From the NCBI RefSeq assembly GCF_002211365.1, contig NZ_LOKZ01000001.1, forward strand, positions 806,001 to 870,000: a DNA stretch of 64,000 nt. Direction: 5' to 3'. Made by a program: the position numbers and the translations under genes. This document shows positions 1 to 8,266 of this stretch, piece after piece. The number at the start of each line of letters is the position of its first letter. Positions within the stretch are counted from its first letter, which is position 1. This stretch comes from Rhizobium sp. R711. Lineage in GTDB: Bacteria; Pseudomonadota; Alphaproteobacteria; Rhizobiales; Rhizobiaceae. The notes below the pieces were generated by a model. It did not search any database, was not told where the DNA came from, and saw nothing but the letters and a program-made list of their open reading frames with translations.

Positions 1-803
1 ACCAGATCGTGCGCGGAGGTCTGGTCGGTGACGATATCGGGCACGATCCCGCGCCGCGCAATTTCGGGATAGATTTCCGCCGCGTTGCCGACGAGACCGA
101 CGGATAGCGCCCGCTTTTCCTTTACGGCGGCGTCGATCATGGCAAGTGCGGTATCGAGATCCGGCGCGATTTCCTGCAGGTAGCCGATCTCTTGCCGCTT
201 CCTGGCGCGCTCGGGATCGATGTCGACGCAGAGGATGGCGGCGCCCGCCATGCGGCCGGCGAGCGGCTGCGCGCCGCCCATGCCGCCGAGCCCCGCCGTC
301 AGCACGAAACGTCCGAAGAGATCGCCGCCGAACCGGCGCTCGGCAATGCGCATGAAGATTTCATAGGTGCCCTGGATGACGCCCTGACTGCCGATATACT
401 GCCACGCACCGGCCGTCAGCCCGCCCCAGCAGATCAGCCCCTTCCGCTGCAGCTCGTAGAAGACCTCGGCCTTCGCCCATTGCCCGACGATGTTGCAGTT
501 CGCCATGATGACGAGCGGCGCCTTCGCGTGCGTCTTCACAAGGCCGATCGGCTTGCCGGACTGGATGAGCAGCGTCTGGTCCTCATCCATTTCCGTCAGT
601 GCCTTGACGATGCCCTTGTGCGCGGCCCAGTTGCGCGCGGCCTTGCCGAGCGCGGCATAGACGATGAGATTGTCGGGATCCTCGCCAACGGAGAGGACGT
701 TTTCGAGAAGCCGCAGCAAAGCCTCCTGCCGCCAACCCTTGGCGCGCAGCTCCGGTCCGCCCGGAATCGGAAATTTCGGATGACGTGGATTGGGCTTCGG
801 CAT
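1..803 (-). CDS. hutU: Urocanate hydratase family protein, N-terminal 267 residues (partial)
   Basis: NAD-dependent urocanate hydratase fold, cytosolic. The visible part begins MPKPNPRHPKFPIPGG and carries the family landmarks: LLIQSGKPIGLVKTH (about residues 78-92), GTYEIF, the glycine-rich GGLGGMGGAQPL, GNAAEIYPE and the ITDQTSAHD-like end that reads VTDQTSAHD here. The C-terminal half lies beyond the window. It is the last visible gene of the operon that starts at 6541 and lies 51 bp after the TfoX-type gene. In normal histidine use it would hydrate urocanate. Its partners here (a MIO-less lyase and a DUF917 protein) suggest a modified urocanate such as thiourocanate; that is inference. 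The fragment cannot tell the two substrates apart. Confidence 0.93.
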   Translation of the reverse strand, partial: MPKPNPRHPKFPIPGGPELRAKGWRQEALLRLLENVLSVGEDPDNLIVYAALGKAARNWAAHKGIVKALTEMDEDQTLLIQSGKPIGLVKTHAKAPLVIMANCNIVGQWAKAEVFYELQRKGLICWGGLTAGAWQYIGSQGVIQGTYEIFMRIAERRFGGDLFGRFVLTAGLGGMGGAQPLAGRMAGAAILCVDIDPERARKRQEIGYLQEIAPDLDTALAMIDAAVKEKRALSVGLVGNAAEIYPEIARRGIVPDIVTDQTSAHDL

Positions 804-854
804 CTGGTCGTTCCTCTGTCTCTGTCGTTTTGGCCTCGGGGGCCGATGTTTCGT

Positions 855-1184
855 TCACTTGGCGGGCAGTGAGCGCACGAAGGCCATGGCGGCCTCCAAG
901 AGACGGCGCCGCATATCGTCATCGGCGTAAATCTCCACGCCGACCCTGACCCAGCCGTGCATGGCACGGCCACCGGAAAGCATCTGCGCGGCGCCGGGCA
1001 AGTCGAGCGCCCAGCCGTCGTTACCTTTGCCGAGGCGGATCAGCAGACCGTCCTGTCGGGCGCCGCAGAGGAGATTCCCGTCGAGCAGGAAGGCCAGCCC
1101 GCCGAACATCGGCTTTTCGCTGAGACCGGACATGGCGCCCAGCTCTTCCCTCAGCAATTCCTCGAGGCCGACGTCCCGCGCCAT
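855..1184 (-). CDS. TfoX/Sxy N-terminal domain protein
   Basis: Small protein (109 aa from this start) of the TfoX N-terminal domain family. Key pieces are the LLREELGAMSGLSEKPMFGG segment, then the LLDGNLLCG and GKGNDGWA segments, and a C-terminal helix. I chose the ATG at 1184 because it sits 4 nt past the stop of the upstream DUF917 gene; a further upstream start would overlap that gene by about 30 nt. TfoX domains are known from competence regulation in gammaproteobacteria, but single-domain rhizobial versions have no established role. Its place between two catabolic genes suggests co-transcription with the pathway; its function there is unknown. Confidence 0.8.
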   Translation of the reverse strand: MARDVGLEELLREELGAMSGLSEKPMFGGLAFLLDGNLLCGARQDGLLIRLGKGNDGWALDLPGAAQMLSGGRAMHGWVRVGVEIYADDDMRRRLLEAAMAFVRSLPAK

Positions 1185-1188
1185 GCGA

Positions 1189-2286
1189 TCAGGCCTTTGC
1201 CGCGAGCGCGTAGCGGGCAAGCTCGATGCCCATCGCCTTCTCCACCGGGGGGTAGACGGTCGGGTCGAGAACGCTGGCCGACAGCGGAATGATGCTCATC
1301 GGCACATGCAGGATGAAGACATGCATGCCGCCCTTCAACTGGCCGACGCTCAGCGGTTCGCCCTCGGGCGAGAGGGTTGTGATGACCGAGGGGAAGGTCG
1401 CGATCCGTTTGCCCTCGATGTCGTCGACGGCCATGTATTCGTTCATCACATGCATGGTCACCGCCTTGTCGCCGGAGCCGACGGCGATCGTGCCGATGTC
1501 GAAGGCCTCCTTGGTATAGACGACGTCCTTCTTGGTGATGATGCCTTCTGCGAGGATGTGGCCGCCGGTAGTCTTACAGATGGCGTCGATCACGGCCGAG
1601 CCGCCGACCTTTTCGGCGGCGATGATCGCTTCGCCCAGCGCCAGGGCCATCGAGATGCCGCCAAGTGCTGCGTGGGTGCGCACATAGGAGGCGCGTAGCG
1701 GATTGCGGCAGCTGGCGATGAAGCCGCCCGACTGGTCGGAGGCCGCGCGCAGGATCGGGGAGATCTTCGCCGTCGCCCCCTTCACGACAAGCTCGATGTA
1801 TCGGTTCTCGGCGCGGTTTCCGCCGACCGCCGTCTGGATCATCTGCTCGGGCGAGCCCGCCATGCCGATCGAACCCATGTCGCCGGTCGGATGCGCGCGG
1901 ATATCGCCGACGGCATCGACGACCTTGGTTCCGAGAATGGCGGAGGGCAGCCAGCCGTTCAGCGTCGACGACTTGCCGTTCTGGCCGATGATCAGGCCGG
2001 ACAGTTTTTCGCCGAGTTCGTCCTGCAGCAACTGCACGGCCTTCACATAGTCGATACCCTGCATTTCCCAGGGGGTCGTGGAGGCGGGCGCGCCGATTGC
2101 AGCGGCGGTCGCGATCCAGTCGTCGTCCTTCAACTCGTCGATCGATACGAGTTCCGGCTTGCCGACGTTGACGGCGGCATAGCCGAGCATGCGGCCATGA
2201 TCCGCCCAGCCACCGCCACCGGCGGCATAGACCGATCCGCCCTTGACGGCAGCTTCGACATCCTTCTCAACGAGTATGCGTCCCAT
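1189..2286 (-). CDS. DUF917 family protein, candidate (S-methyl)thiohydantoin desulfurase
   Basis: 365 aa, full length for the DUF917 family. It starts MGRILVEKDVEAAVKGG, with a glycine-rich AAGGGGWADHGRM motif near residues 22-34, GDMGSIGMAG near 135 and a conserved TTLSPEGEPLS near 305. The start overlaps the stop of the M20 gene by 1 nt (TGATG), so translation is probably coupled. DUF917 proteins sit next to hydantoinases in many genomes. As I recall, the family has been renamed after S-methyl thiohydantoin desulfurase from thiol-histidine breakdown. In this operon it would convert a 2-thiohydantoin propionate to hydantoin propionate. Family assignment is firm; the reaction is inference. 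Confidence 0.85.
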   Translation of the reverse strand: MGRILVEKDVEAAVKGGSVYAAGGGGWADHGRMLGYAAVNVGKPELVSIDELKDDDWIATAAAIGAPASTTPWEMQGIDYVKAVQLLQDELGEKLSGLIIGQNGKSSTLNGWLPSAILGTKVVDAVGDIRAHPTGDMGSIGMAGSPEQMIQTAVGGNRAENRYIELVVKGATAKISPILRAASDQSGGFIASCRNPLRASYVRTHAALGGISMALALGEAIIAAEKVGGSAVIDAICKTTGGHILAEGIITKKDVVYTKEAFDIGTIAVGSGDKAVTMHVMNEYMAVDDIEGKRIATFPSVITTLSPEGEPLSVGQLKGGMHVFILHVPMSIIPLSASVLDPTVYPPVEKAMGIELARYALAAKA

Positions 2287-3548
2287 CAGGCATTCTCCTG
2301 CTTCAAGCTCTTGTCCATGTCGATGACGGCTTCGAAAAGCACGGCCGCGCCAAGTGCGATGTCATCATTGTCAGCCCATTCGTCGGCGGAGTGGCTGCGC
2401 CCCTCCTTGCAGGGCACGAAGATCATGGCGGCAGGTGCTACCTTGGCAATCCAGGCCATGTCGTGGCCGGCGCCGGAGGCCATGCGGCGGTGTTTGGCGC
2501 CGACGGTTTCGCACGCCTTTTCGAGCGTTTTCAGCAGCCCTGCATCGCTCGGCGTCGGATAGTTGTCGGAGACGCGCATCGGGCTCTTGATCGACGCTCC
2601 GTAAGTGATGGCTAACTTTATGACATGCTCGTCCAGCCATTCGCAGAAGGCTTCCATGTCGTTGCGAACCTCCGCGCGCCCATCGATCAGCAAGACGACC
2701 TTCGAGGGAACGACGTTGGCCGCATTCGGCTCGATCCGGAACTCGCCGACCGTCGCAGCGAAATGCCCCGGTGTCTTCGCGCGGGCGGCTGCGGCATTGC
2801 GGATATCGAGAACCAGTTGCGCGGCGGCGACCAGCGCATCCGAGCGGCTATCCATCGGCGTCGTCCCGGCATGGTCGGCGCGCCCCTCGACGACAATCTC
2901 GATCCGGGTAATCCCGGCAATCGCGGTGACGATGCCGACATCCTTCCTCTCGTTCTCAAGGACCGGACCCTGCTCGATATGCAGTTCGAGAAAGCCGGCA
3001 ATATCCGGCCTGTTTTGCTGCTGCAGCACGCCCGGACGGCCGCCAACCTCGGCAATCGCCTCGGCGAGATCACGCCCATCAGTCACGCGCGAAAGCCAGG
3101 CTTCCGGCAGTTGCCCGGTCATTCCCCGGCTGCCGATACAGGAAACGCCGAAGATGCTGACCTCCTCCGCGAGGAAATCGACGATCTCCAGGTCGTGATC
3201 GAGCTCGATGCCCTTGTCGCCGAGCGCACGAGCCACCTCAAGTGCGGCCACCACGCCGGCAATGCCGTCGAAGCGGCCACCATCAGGCACGGTATCCGAG
3301 TGCGAACCGAGCATCATCGTGCCGAGCCCTTCGATAGCGCCCCGCCGCTTGCCGATCAGATTGCCGCCGGCATCGATCCTGGTCTCAAGGCCAGCCGCCC
3401 GCATGCGCGCTTCGACATAGGCGCGCCCCTCGAGAAAGAGCGGCGAGAAGGCGCGGCGGGTCCAGGGATGACCGGGTTCGGTAATCCCCGCCAGGGCGTC
3501 GATATCCTCTGCGATACGATCCGCGTTGACCGGCAGGTTTTTGCTCAT
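2286..3548 (-). CDS. M20 family N-carbamoyl-L-amino acid / allantoate amidohydrolase
   Basis: 420 aa metal-dependent amidase of the HyuC/AmaB/allantoate amidohydrolase branch of peptidase family M20. Metal ligands are visible in order: GSHSDTVPDGGRFDG (about 93-107), LAEEVSIFG, LHIEQGPVLE (about 190-199) and the late GAGHDMAWIAKV and GRSHSADEW. The dimerisation domain is the IVVEGRADHAGTTPMDSR segment. It would split an N-carbamoyl amino acid into the amino acid, CO2 and ammonia. The start overlaps the upstream hydantoinase-like stop by 4 nt. N-carbamoyl-L-glutamate is the expected substrate from context; allantoate is the main alternative. Confidence 0.9.
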   Translation of the reverse strand: MSKNLPVNADRIAEDIDALAGITEPGHPWTRRAFSPLFLEGRAYVEARMRAAGLETRIDAGGNLIGKRRGAIEGLGTMMLGSHSDTVPDGGRFDGIAGVVAALEVARALGDKGIELDHDLEIVDFLAEEVSIFGVSCIGSRGMTGQLPEAWLSRVTDGRDLAEAIAEVGGRPGVLQQQNRPDIAGFLELHIEQGPVLENERKDVGIVTAIAGITRIEIVVEGRADHAGTTPMDSRSDALVAAAQLVLDIRNAAAARAKTPGHFAATVGEFRIEPNAANVVPSKVVLLIDGRAEVRNDMEAFCEWLDEHVIKLAITYGASIKSPMRVSDNYPTPSDAGLLKTLEKACETVGAKHRRMASGAGHDMAWIAKVAPAAMIFVPCKEGRSHSADEWADNDDIALGAAVLFEAVIDMDKSLKQENA

Positions 3549-4927
3549 TCTGCGGCTCCGGCGATCACCTGCCTTGGCAGCGGACGCACAAATTGACCCG
3601 TGCCCGGTTCAGCCAGCACGGTCGCGCCGTCGGTGATCTTCTTGCCGCGCAGATAGGTCGCAGCGACCGTCCAGGGAAGGCGGATGCCGTTGTAGGGGCT
3701 CCAGCCGACGACATTGTTGCCGCTGGCTGCTGCGTCATAGACCGTTTCGCGCGGCTCGAGCACGACGATATCAGCGTCCTTGCCTGGCGTGAGCGCGCCC
3801 TTGATATGATCGAGGCGGAAATGCTTCGCCGGGTTTTCGGCCATCAGCTTGGCCGCCCAGGTCAGCGGGATGCCGCGCTCAGAGGCGCCCTTGATGAAGA
3901 GCGGCACCATCACTTCGAGCCCGGGCACGCCGGACGCGTTCGCGAGCATGTCAGGGTTGGTCTTGCGATTTTCCGACCAGCTGACGTGATCCGTCGAGAC
4001 CAGCCAGACATTGCCCTCGGCGACCCTGCGCCACAGCGCCTCGACCTCGGCGCGCGGCCGGATCGGCGGATTGATCTTTGCCTTGCCGCCGAGGCGCTTG
4101 ACGTCGTGTTCCTCGTCCAGCGTCAGATAATGAATGCAGCACTCCACCGTCGCCTCGAAGCCGTCGCGGCGATAGGCGCGAGCGATGTCATAGCCGCGTC
4201 CGAGCGAACAATGGACGACATGCGACGGGCAGCCCGTATTGGCGCCCGTCTCGAAGATCGTGTGCATCGCCAGCAGTTCGGTGATCGGCGGCCGCGACAG
4301 CCCGTGTGCCCGCCAATCCGTGATCCCGCTTGCCTTCACGCGCTCCATATAGGTGCGCACAGCCTCGTCATCCTCGTTGTGAACGCCGGCCGTCAGCCCC
4401 GTCGGGGCGATCGCCGCAAAGCATTCGTCCAGCAGGGCAGGCGGAATGCGTGGGAAGCGTTTCGGATCCGTGCCGAACGTCGAAAACTTGAAGGCGGCAA
4501 CGCCTGCATCGACCATTTCGGCGATCCGCTTGGCACCTTCCTCGGGATCGATGGTGCCGTAGAGCGCAAAATCGACCCGCGCCTGCGGGCCGGCATGGGC
4601 GATCTTCTTCTTCACGGCTTCCGCCGAACACACAAGGTTGCCCTCGTCGTAGGGCATGTCGACGATCGTCGTCACGCCGCCGGCAGCGGCCGAGCGGGTC
4701 GACCAGATGAAGTCCTCCTGATCCTTTTGCGACAGCGAGTGAACCTGGGCGTCGATGGCTCCCGGCAGGATCAATGCCTTGCCGAGGAGATGGCGTTCGC
4801 GCGCGGCAGGCGGCACGCCGAGGCCGATTTCCGCAATCTTCCGATCGCGCACGGCGACGTAACCGGCTTCCAGGATGCGCTCCGGCAGAACGACCGTGCC
4901 TTGAAGAACGAGATCGAAATCAGCCAT
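3545..4927 (-). CDS. Dihydroorotase/hydantoinase-like cyclic amidohydrolase with altered HxH motif
   Basis: 460 aa amidohydrolase-superfamily enzyme of the dihydropyrimidinase/allantoinase/dihydroorotase class, predicted to open a hydantoin ring. Metal-site candidates are K147 (AAFKFSTFG, the usual carbamylated Lys), H183 (GVHNED), H239 (SHVVHCSLG) and D313 (STDHVSW). The first motif, normally D-x-H-x-H after strand 1, reads GAIDAQVHS (D59, Q61, H63), so the first metal-binding His is Gln; I checked this in the DNA (codon CAG). It lies 30 nt after the lyase gene and overlaps the M20 gene, which would take the carbamoyl product. Hydantoin-5-propionate is the inferred substrate. It may work as a mononuclear enzyme or be altered in activity. 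Confidence 0.85.
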   Translation of the reverse strand: MADFDLVLQGTVVLPERILEAGYVAVRDRKIAEIGLGVPPAARERHLLGKALILPGAIDAQVHSLSQKDQEDFIWSTRSAAAGGVTTIVDMPYDEGNLVCSAEAVKKKIAHAGPQARVDFALYGTIDPEEGAKRIAEMVDAGVAAFKFSTFGTDPKRFPRIPPALLDECFAAIAPTGLTAGVHNEDDEAVRTYMERVKASGITDWRAHGLSRPPITELLAMHTIFETGANTGCPSHVVHCSLGRGYDIARAYRRDGFEATVECCIHYLTLDEEHDVKRLGGKAKINPPIRPRAEVEALWRRVAEGNVWLVSTDHVSWSENRKTNPDMLANASGVPGLEVMVPLFIKGASERGIPLTWAAKLMAENPAKHFRLDHIKGALTPGKDADIVVLEPRETVYDAAASGNNVVGWSPYNGIRLPWTVAATYLRGKKITDGATVLAEPGTGQFVRPLPRQVIAGAAE

Positions 4928-4957
4928 GCCGCTTTCTCCGTGGCACTATTGAAGGGA

Positions 4958-6541
4958 TCAGATGGCGATCGGTTCCTGGGTCAGGCGCTGCTCGATGCGC
5001 GCCAGCGAGCCGAGCGCAAAGAAATCGTCGAAGGATGCAATCGGCACCTCTTCGATGAGCTTGGACATGAAGGCATCGGAACCAAGCTCTTCCTCGATCG
5101 CTTCCACTTCCGCCGACAGCGGCCGGTCGACCGTGTAGAAATCCGCATGCTTGCGAACGACATCGTAGAGCATTCCGCCGACGCCCTTCGGCTTGTCGCC
5201 GAGGATGTCCACGGCCTGTGCCGAAAGCAGCGCTTCAAGCGCGGCAAGGCGCATCAGGGCGCGCATCTGGCGTTCGAAACGCTCGATCACCAGCGGCAGG
5301 AACGCCGCCTCGTCCTCGAGGCCGGCCGCAACCACCAGCGACTGCGCCGAAACCGGGTTCGACATCGACAGCACGCGGGAAAAGATTTCGCCGGCCAGCT
5401 TGATGATCGGGCCGAAACCGGTGGCGATACGGCCGGGCGGCACGAGATTGACCGGCAGGTCGCGGCGCTGGCCGTTGCCGAGCAGGACGCAGCGGTTAAA
5501 GGCGTTGCGGGCGGCATGCGCCATACAGAGGGCGGCCGATTCTAGCAGGATCGTCACGTCAAGCGGCAGCGACCCGCCCGAGGTCATCACCCGGCCCTCG
5601 ACGACGACGGGGTTGTCGTCGGAGCGGCCGGTGGCGGCCAGGATCTTGTGGCCTGTCGTCAGCAGGTTCTCGATAACGGCACCGAAGACCTGCGCGATCA
5701 TCCGCAGGCTCAATGGGTCCTGAACGTGGGTTTTGACTGGCCATTGCCAAGCGTCCGATGCATTGCAGAGCCAGGAGCCGATCAAAGCCTCCCGTGAGGT
5801 GCCGACATGGCGAACCGAAAGCCACGGATCGCGGGAGGCGCCGAGCGCGCCTGAGGCCATCATGCCGGAGGCCAGCAGCACGCGAATGGAAGCGGCAGCA
5901 TTCCGCGTCGCGTCCGCTGCTGCCGCAAAGCTCACGGCATTGACGCTGAGCGAGGCCAGACTGTCACGTGGGGCCATGGTGAAGGGTTTCATGCCGGCAG
6001 CGGCGAAGGCGTCGGCGGCCTGCATGCGTTTGCCGCGATGGACGGCTTCCCCGACTCCCGTCAGCACGGCGCCGATCTGTCCCATGAGGCCGATATCGGC
6101 GCAGCCAATGGAGCCGGTGCGGCGGACGACCGGAATGATATCCGCCTCAAGCATCTGCATGTACGCATCGACGAGTTCTGGTGTGCAGCCGACTTGCCCC
6201 GTCAGCGCAGTATTGATGCGGATGGCCATCGCGTTGCGCACGACCGAGCATGAAAATGGCGTACCGGTGCCGAAGTGATGCGCCCGCACCAGCCCGAGAT
6301 TGAAGGCGTCGAGATCTTCGGGAGACCACTCGACATCCTTCATGGCGCCGACGCCGGTGGTCGCGCCGTAGACGGGCATCCCGGCCTTGATCGCATCCTC
6401 GACGATCCCGCGCGCGATCTCGACACGGGCCATGCCGGTTGCTGAAGCTGAAAGCGCCGCCTTTCCCGATCCAATCCTCACCATCTCGACAAAGCTGAGC
6501 GGTTGTCCGGAAAGTTCGATGCGGGGGCGTTCATGCTTCAT
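4958..6541 (-). CDS. Histidine ammonia-lyase (HutH/HAL) family protein lacking the MIO triad; ergothionase-like candidate
   Basis: 527 aa, full length for the aromatic amino acid ammonia-lyase fold. Conserved: Y58 (VYGATTGVG), H88/H89 (VRAHHFG), N201 (SLSVNAVSF), R280 (QDPLSLR), the SDDNPVV loop and E409-D410. The motif that makes the MIO electrophile, GSVGASGDLAPLAH in HAL, reads GSIGCADIGLMGQI here (C147-A148-D149), so MIO cannot form. The Tyr of QDPYSLR is also Leu277. As I recall, ergothionase eliminates trimethylamine, a better leaving group than ammonia, and belongs to this fold without MIO. First gene of the operon; a strong ribosome site AAGGAGAT lies before the ATG. The fold is certain; the substrate is inferred. 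Confidence 0.88.
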   Translation of the reverse strand: MKHERPRIELSGQPLSFVEMVRIGSGKAALSASATGMARVEIARGIVEDAIKAGMPVYGATTGVGAMKDVEWSPEDLDAFNLGLVRAHHFGTGTPFSCSVVRNAMAIRINTALTGQVGCTPELVDAYMQMLEADIIPVVRRTGSIGCADIGLMGQIGAVLTGVGEAVHRGKRMQAADAFAAAGMKPFTMAPRDSLASLSVNAVSFAAAADATRNAAASIRVLLASGMMASGALGASRDPWLSVRHVGTSREALIGSWLCNASDAWQWPVKTHVQDPLSLRMIAQVFGAVIENLLTTGHKILAATGRSDDNPVVVEGRVMTSGGSLPLDVTILLESAALCMAHAARNAFNRCVLLGNGQRRDLPVNLVPPGRIATGFGPIIKLAGEIFSRVLSMSNPVSAQSLVVAAGLEDEAAFLPLVIERFERQMRALMRLAALEALLSAQAVDILGDKPKGVGGMLYDVVRKHADFYTVDRPLSAEVEAIEEELGSDAFMSKLIEEVPIASFDDFFALGSLARIEQRLTQEPIAI

Positions 6542-6588
6542 CTGCCATATCTCCTTGAAAAGTGAGACTATGCGACGGCGCTATCTGA

Positions 6589-6600
6589 TGGGATATCCCA
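6589..6600. promoter_or_regulatory. Perfect 12-bp palindrome upstream of the catabolic operon
   Basis: TGGGATATCCCA is a perfect palindrome 48-59 nt before the lyase start codon on the minus strand, where an operator or promoter-proximal site would be expected. Next to it (6614-6629) is GCATGC-CTTT-GCATGC, a 6-bp hairpin that could instead belong to the 3' end of ubiB. No regulator gene for the operon is inside the window, so the binding protein is unknown. Confidence 0.35.
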
Positions 6601-6635
6601 AATATCGAACACAGCATGCCTTTGCATGCGATGGA

Positions 6636-8210
6636 TCAGGTCACCACCCAGGCTATATAGAGAAGGGTGAGCGCGATAATCCAGAGGGCGAACCGACCGG
6701 AGCGATTGTGGCGCGCTTCGGATCTGCCGATCGCATCGGCCGTTTCGGCGTCGAATCGCAATCCGTGCTCGCTCATCTGCAGCAGTTGATGGTGGAACTT
6801 CTCCGTCTTGGCGGCAATCTCGGGCGCGGCTTCGGCAAGCTTTACCGCCGCCTTCAGCCCGTCCTTGAGATCGGTGACGATCCGCTTCGGGCCGAGATTG
6901 TTGCGGATCCAGTCGCCGACGACGGGTTCGGACGCCTTCCACATGTTGAAGCGTGGATTGAGCATGCGCGACACGCCTTCGACCACGACCATGGTCTTTT
7001 GCAGCATGACCAGTTCTGGCCGCGTCGCCATGTCGAAGAGTTCGGTTACCTCGAACAAGAGCGTCAGCAGCTTGCCCATCGAGATGGTTTCGGCGGGTTG
7101 GCCATGGATCGGCTCACCGATCGCGCGGATCGCCTGCGCGAAGCTCTCGACATTGTGGTGGCCCGGCACGTAGCCCGCCTCGAAGTGGACCTCCGCGACC
7201 CTGATATAGTCGCGGGTGATGAAGCCAAAGAGGATTTCGGCCAGGAAGCGGCGTTCCTTTTTCCCCAGGCGTCCGACGATCCCCATGTCGACCGCGACGA
7301 TATCCCCATGCTCGTCGACAAAAAGGTTCCCGGGATGCATGTCGGCGTGGAAGAAGCCGTCGCGCAGCGTGTGGCGAAGAAACGACTGGATCAGTGTGTC
7401 GGCAAGCAGGTTGAGATCGTGGCCGGCAGCGCGCAGGCCCTCGACATCAGACATCTTCACGCCGTCGATCCACTCCATGGTGATCACGTCGCGGCCGGTG
7501 CGCTCCCAATCGACCTTCGGCACACGGAAGCCTGGGTCTTTCTCGGTATTCTCTGCAATCTCGGAAAGGGCAGCCGCCTCAAGGCGCAGGTCCATTTCGA
7601 CCTTGGTCGTCTGCTCCAAGGTCTTCGTGACCTCCACCGGCCTCAGCCGCCGGCTTGAAGGCATGAAGCGTTCCTGCATGTGAGCGACGAGATACATCGC
7701 CTCGATATCATGCGAGAAGCGTTGACGTACGCCGGGGCGAACGACTTTGACGGCAACTTTCTTGCGTCCAGCGGGCGTATCGACTTCGGCGGCATGCACC
7801 TGGGCAATCGAAGCCGCTGCAATCGGGTCTCCGAAGCTTGCGTAAAGCTCCTCGATCGGGCGGCCGAGAGACCCGGAAATGCTCGCCTTGGCGGCTGCGA
7901 GCGGAAAGAACGCCATGCGATCCTGAAGCTGTGACAGATCATCGGCGAACTCGACGCCAACGACATCCGGGCGGGTTGCCAGGAACTGCCCGATCTTCAC
8001 ATAGGAAGGGCCGAGCCTTTCAACGGCTTGCGCCAGTCGGTCACTGCGCTTCTTCGATTTCGAACGATTGCGCGCGAACACACCGACAAACGACTTGGCA
8101 AGCCCGATCGAGGGCGGAAGATCTTCCGACGGCAGGGCCGAAATCACGCCTTCGCGCACGAGAATCCAGCCGACGCGCCAGAGCCGGAAATATGCTCCCA
8201 GAGTGCTCAT
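6636..8210 (-). CDS. ubiB: Ubiquinone biosynthesis protein UbiB (ABC1-type kinase/ATPase)
   Basis: 524 aa, normal length. UbiB is an atypical protein-kinase-like ATPase needed for ubiquinone synthesis, probably helping to extract or organise membrane-bound intermediates. The family-specific KxGQ motif is YVKIGQFLATRPD (about 70-82), followed by the Ala-rich AAASIAQVH loop, VAVKVVRPG, the catalytic HADMHPGNLF (about 289-298) and VDMGIVG in place of DFG. The C-terminus holds one or two membrane segments (FALWIIALTLLYIAWVV). It lies 56 bp downstream of ubiE in the same orientation, as in other rhizobia. Confidence 0.95.
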   Translation of the reverse strand: MSTLGAYFRLWRVGWILVREGVISALPSEDLPPSIGLAKSFVGVFARNRSKSKKRSDRLAQAVERLGPSYVKIGQFLATRPDVVGVEFADDLSQLQDRMAFFPLAAAKASISGSLGRPIEELYASFGDPIAAASIAQVHAAEVDTPAGRKKVAVKVVRPGVRQRFSHDIEAMYLVAHMQERFMPSSRRLRPVEVTKTLEQTTKVEMDLRLEAAALSEIAENTEKDPGFRVPKVDWERTGRDVITMEWIDGVKMSDVEGLRAAGHDLNLLADTLIQSFLRHTLRDGFFHADMHPGNLFVDEHGDIVAVDMGIVGRLGKKERRFLAEILFGFITRDYIRVAEVHFEAGYVPGHHNVESFAQAIRAIGEPIHGQPAETISMGKLLTLLFEVTELFDMATRPELVMLQKTMVVVEGVSRMLNPRFNMWKASEPVVGDWIRNNLGPKRIVTDLKDGLKAAVKLAEAAPEIAAKTEKFHHQLLQMSEHGLRFDAETADAIGRSEARHNRSGRFALWIIALTLLYIAWVVT

Positions 8211-8266
8211 GCCGGATTGCCTGCCTGCGAAAGCGAGCGGGTGAACGGTGTACCTCGAACCATGCC

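Noticed and set aside
3593..5545. 650-codon open frame on the plus strand across the amidohydrolase and lyase genes
   Set aside because: It is antisense to two clear enzymes and its translation has no domain; it comes from high GC content at third positions.
1..6541. Ordinary histidine utilisation (hut) operon
   Set aside because: The lyase lacks MIO, HutI and HutG are not in the visible part, and the intervening genes are hydantoin-type enzymes. The C-terminal side of the operon is outside the window, so this is rejected with reserve.
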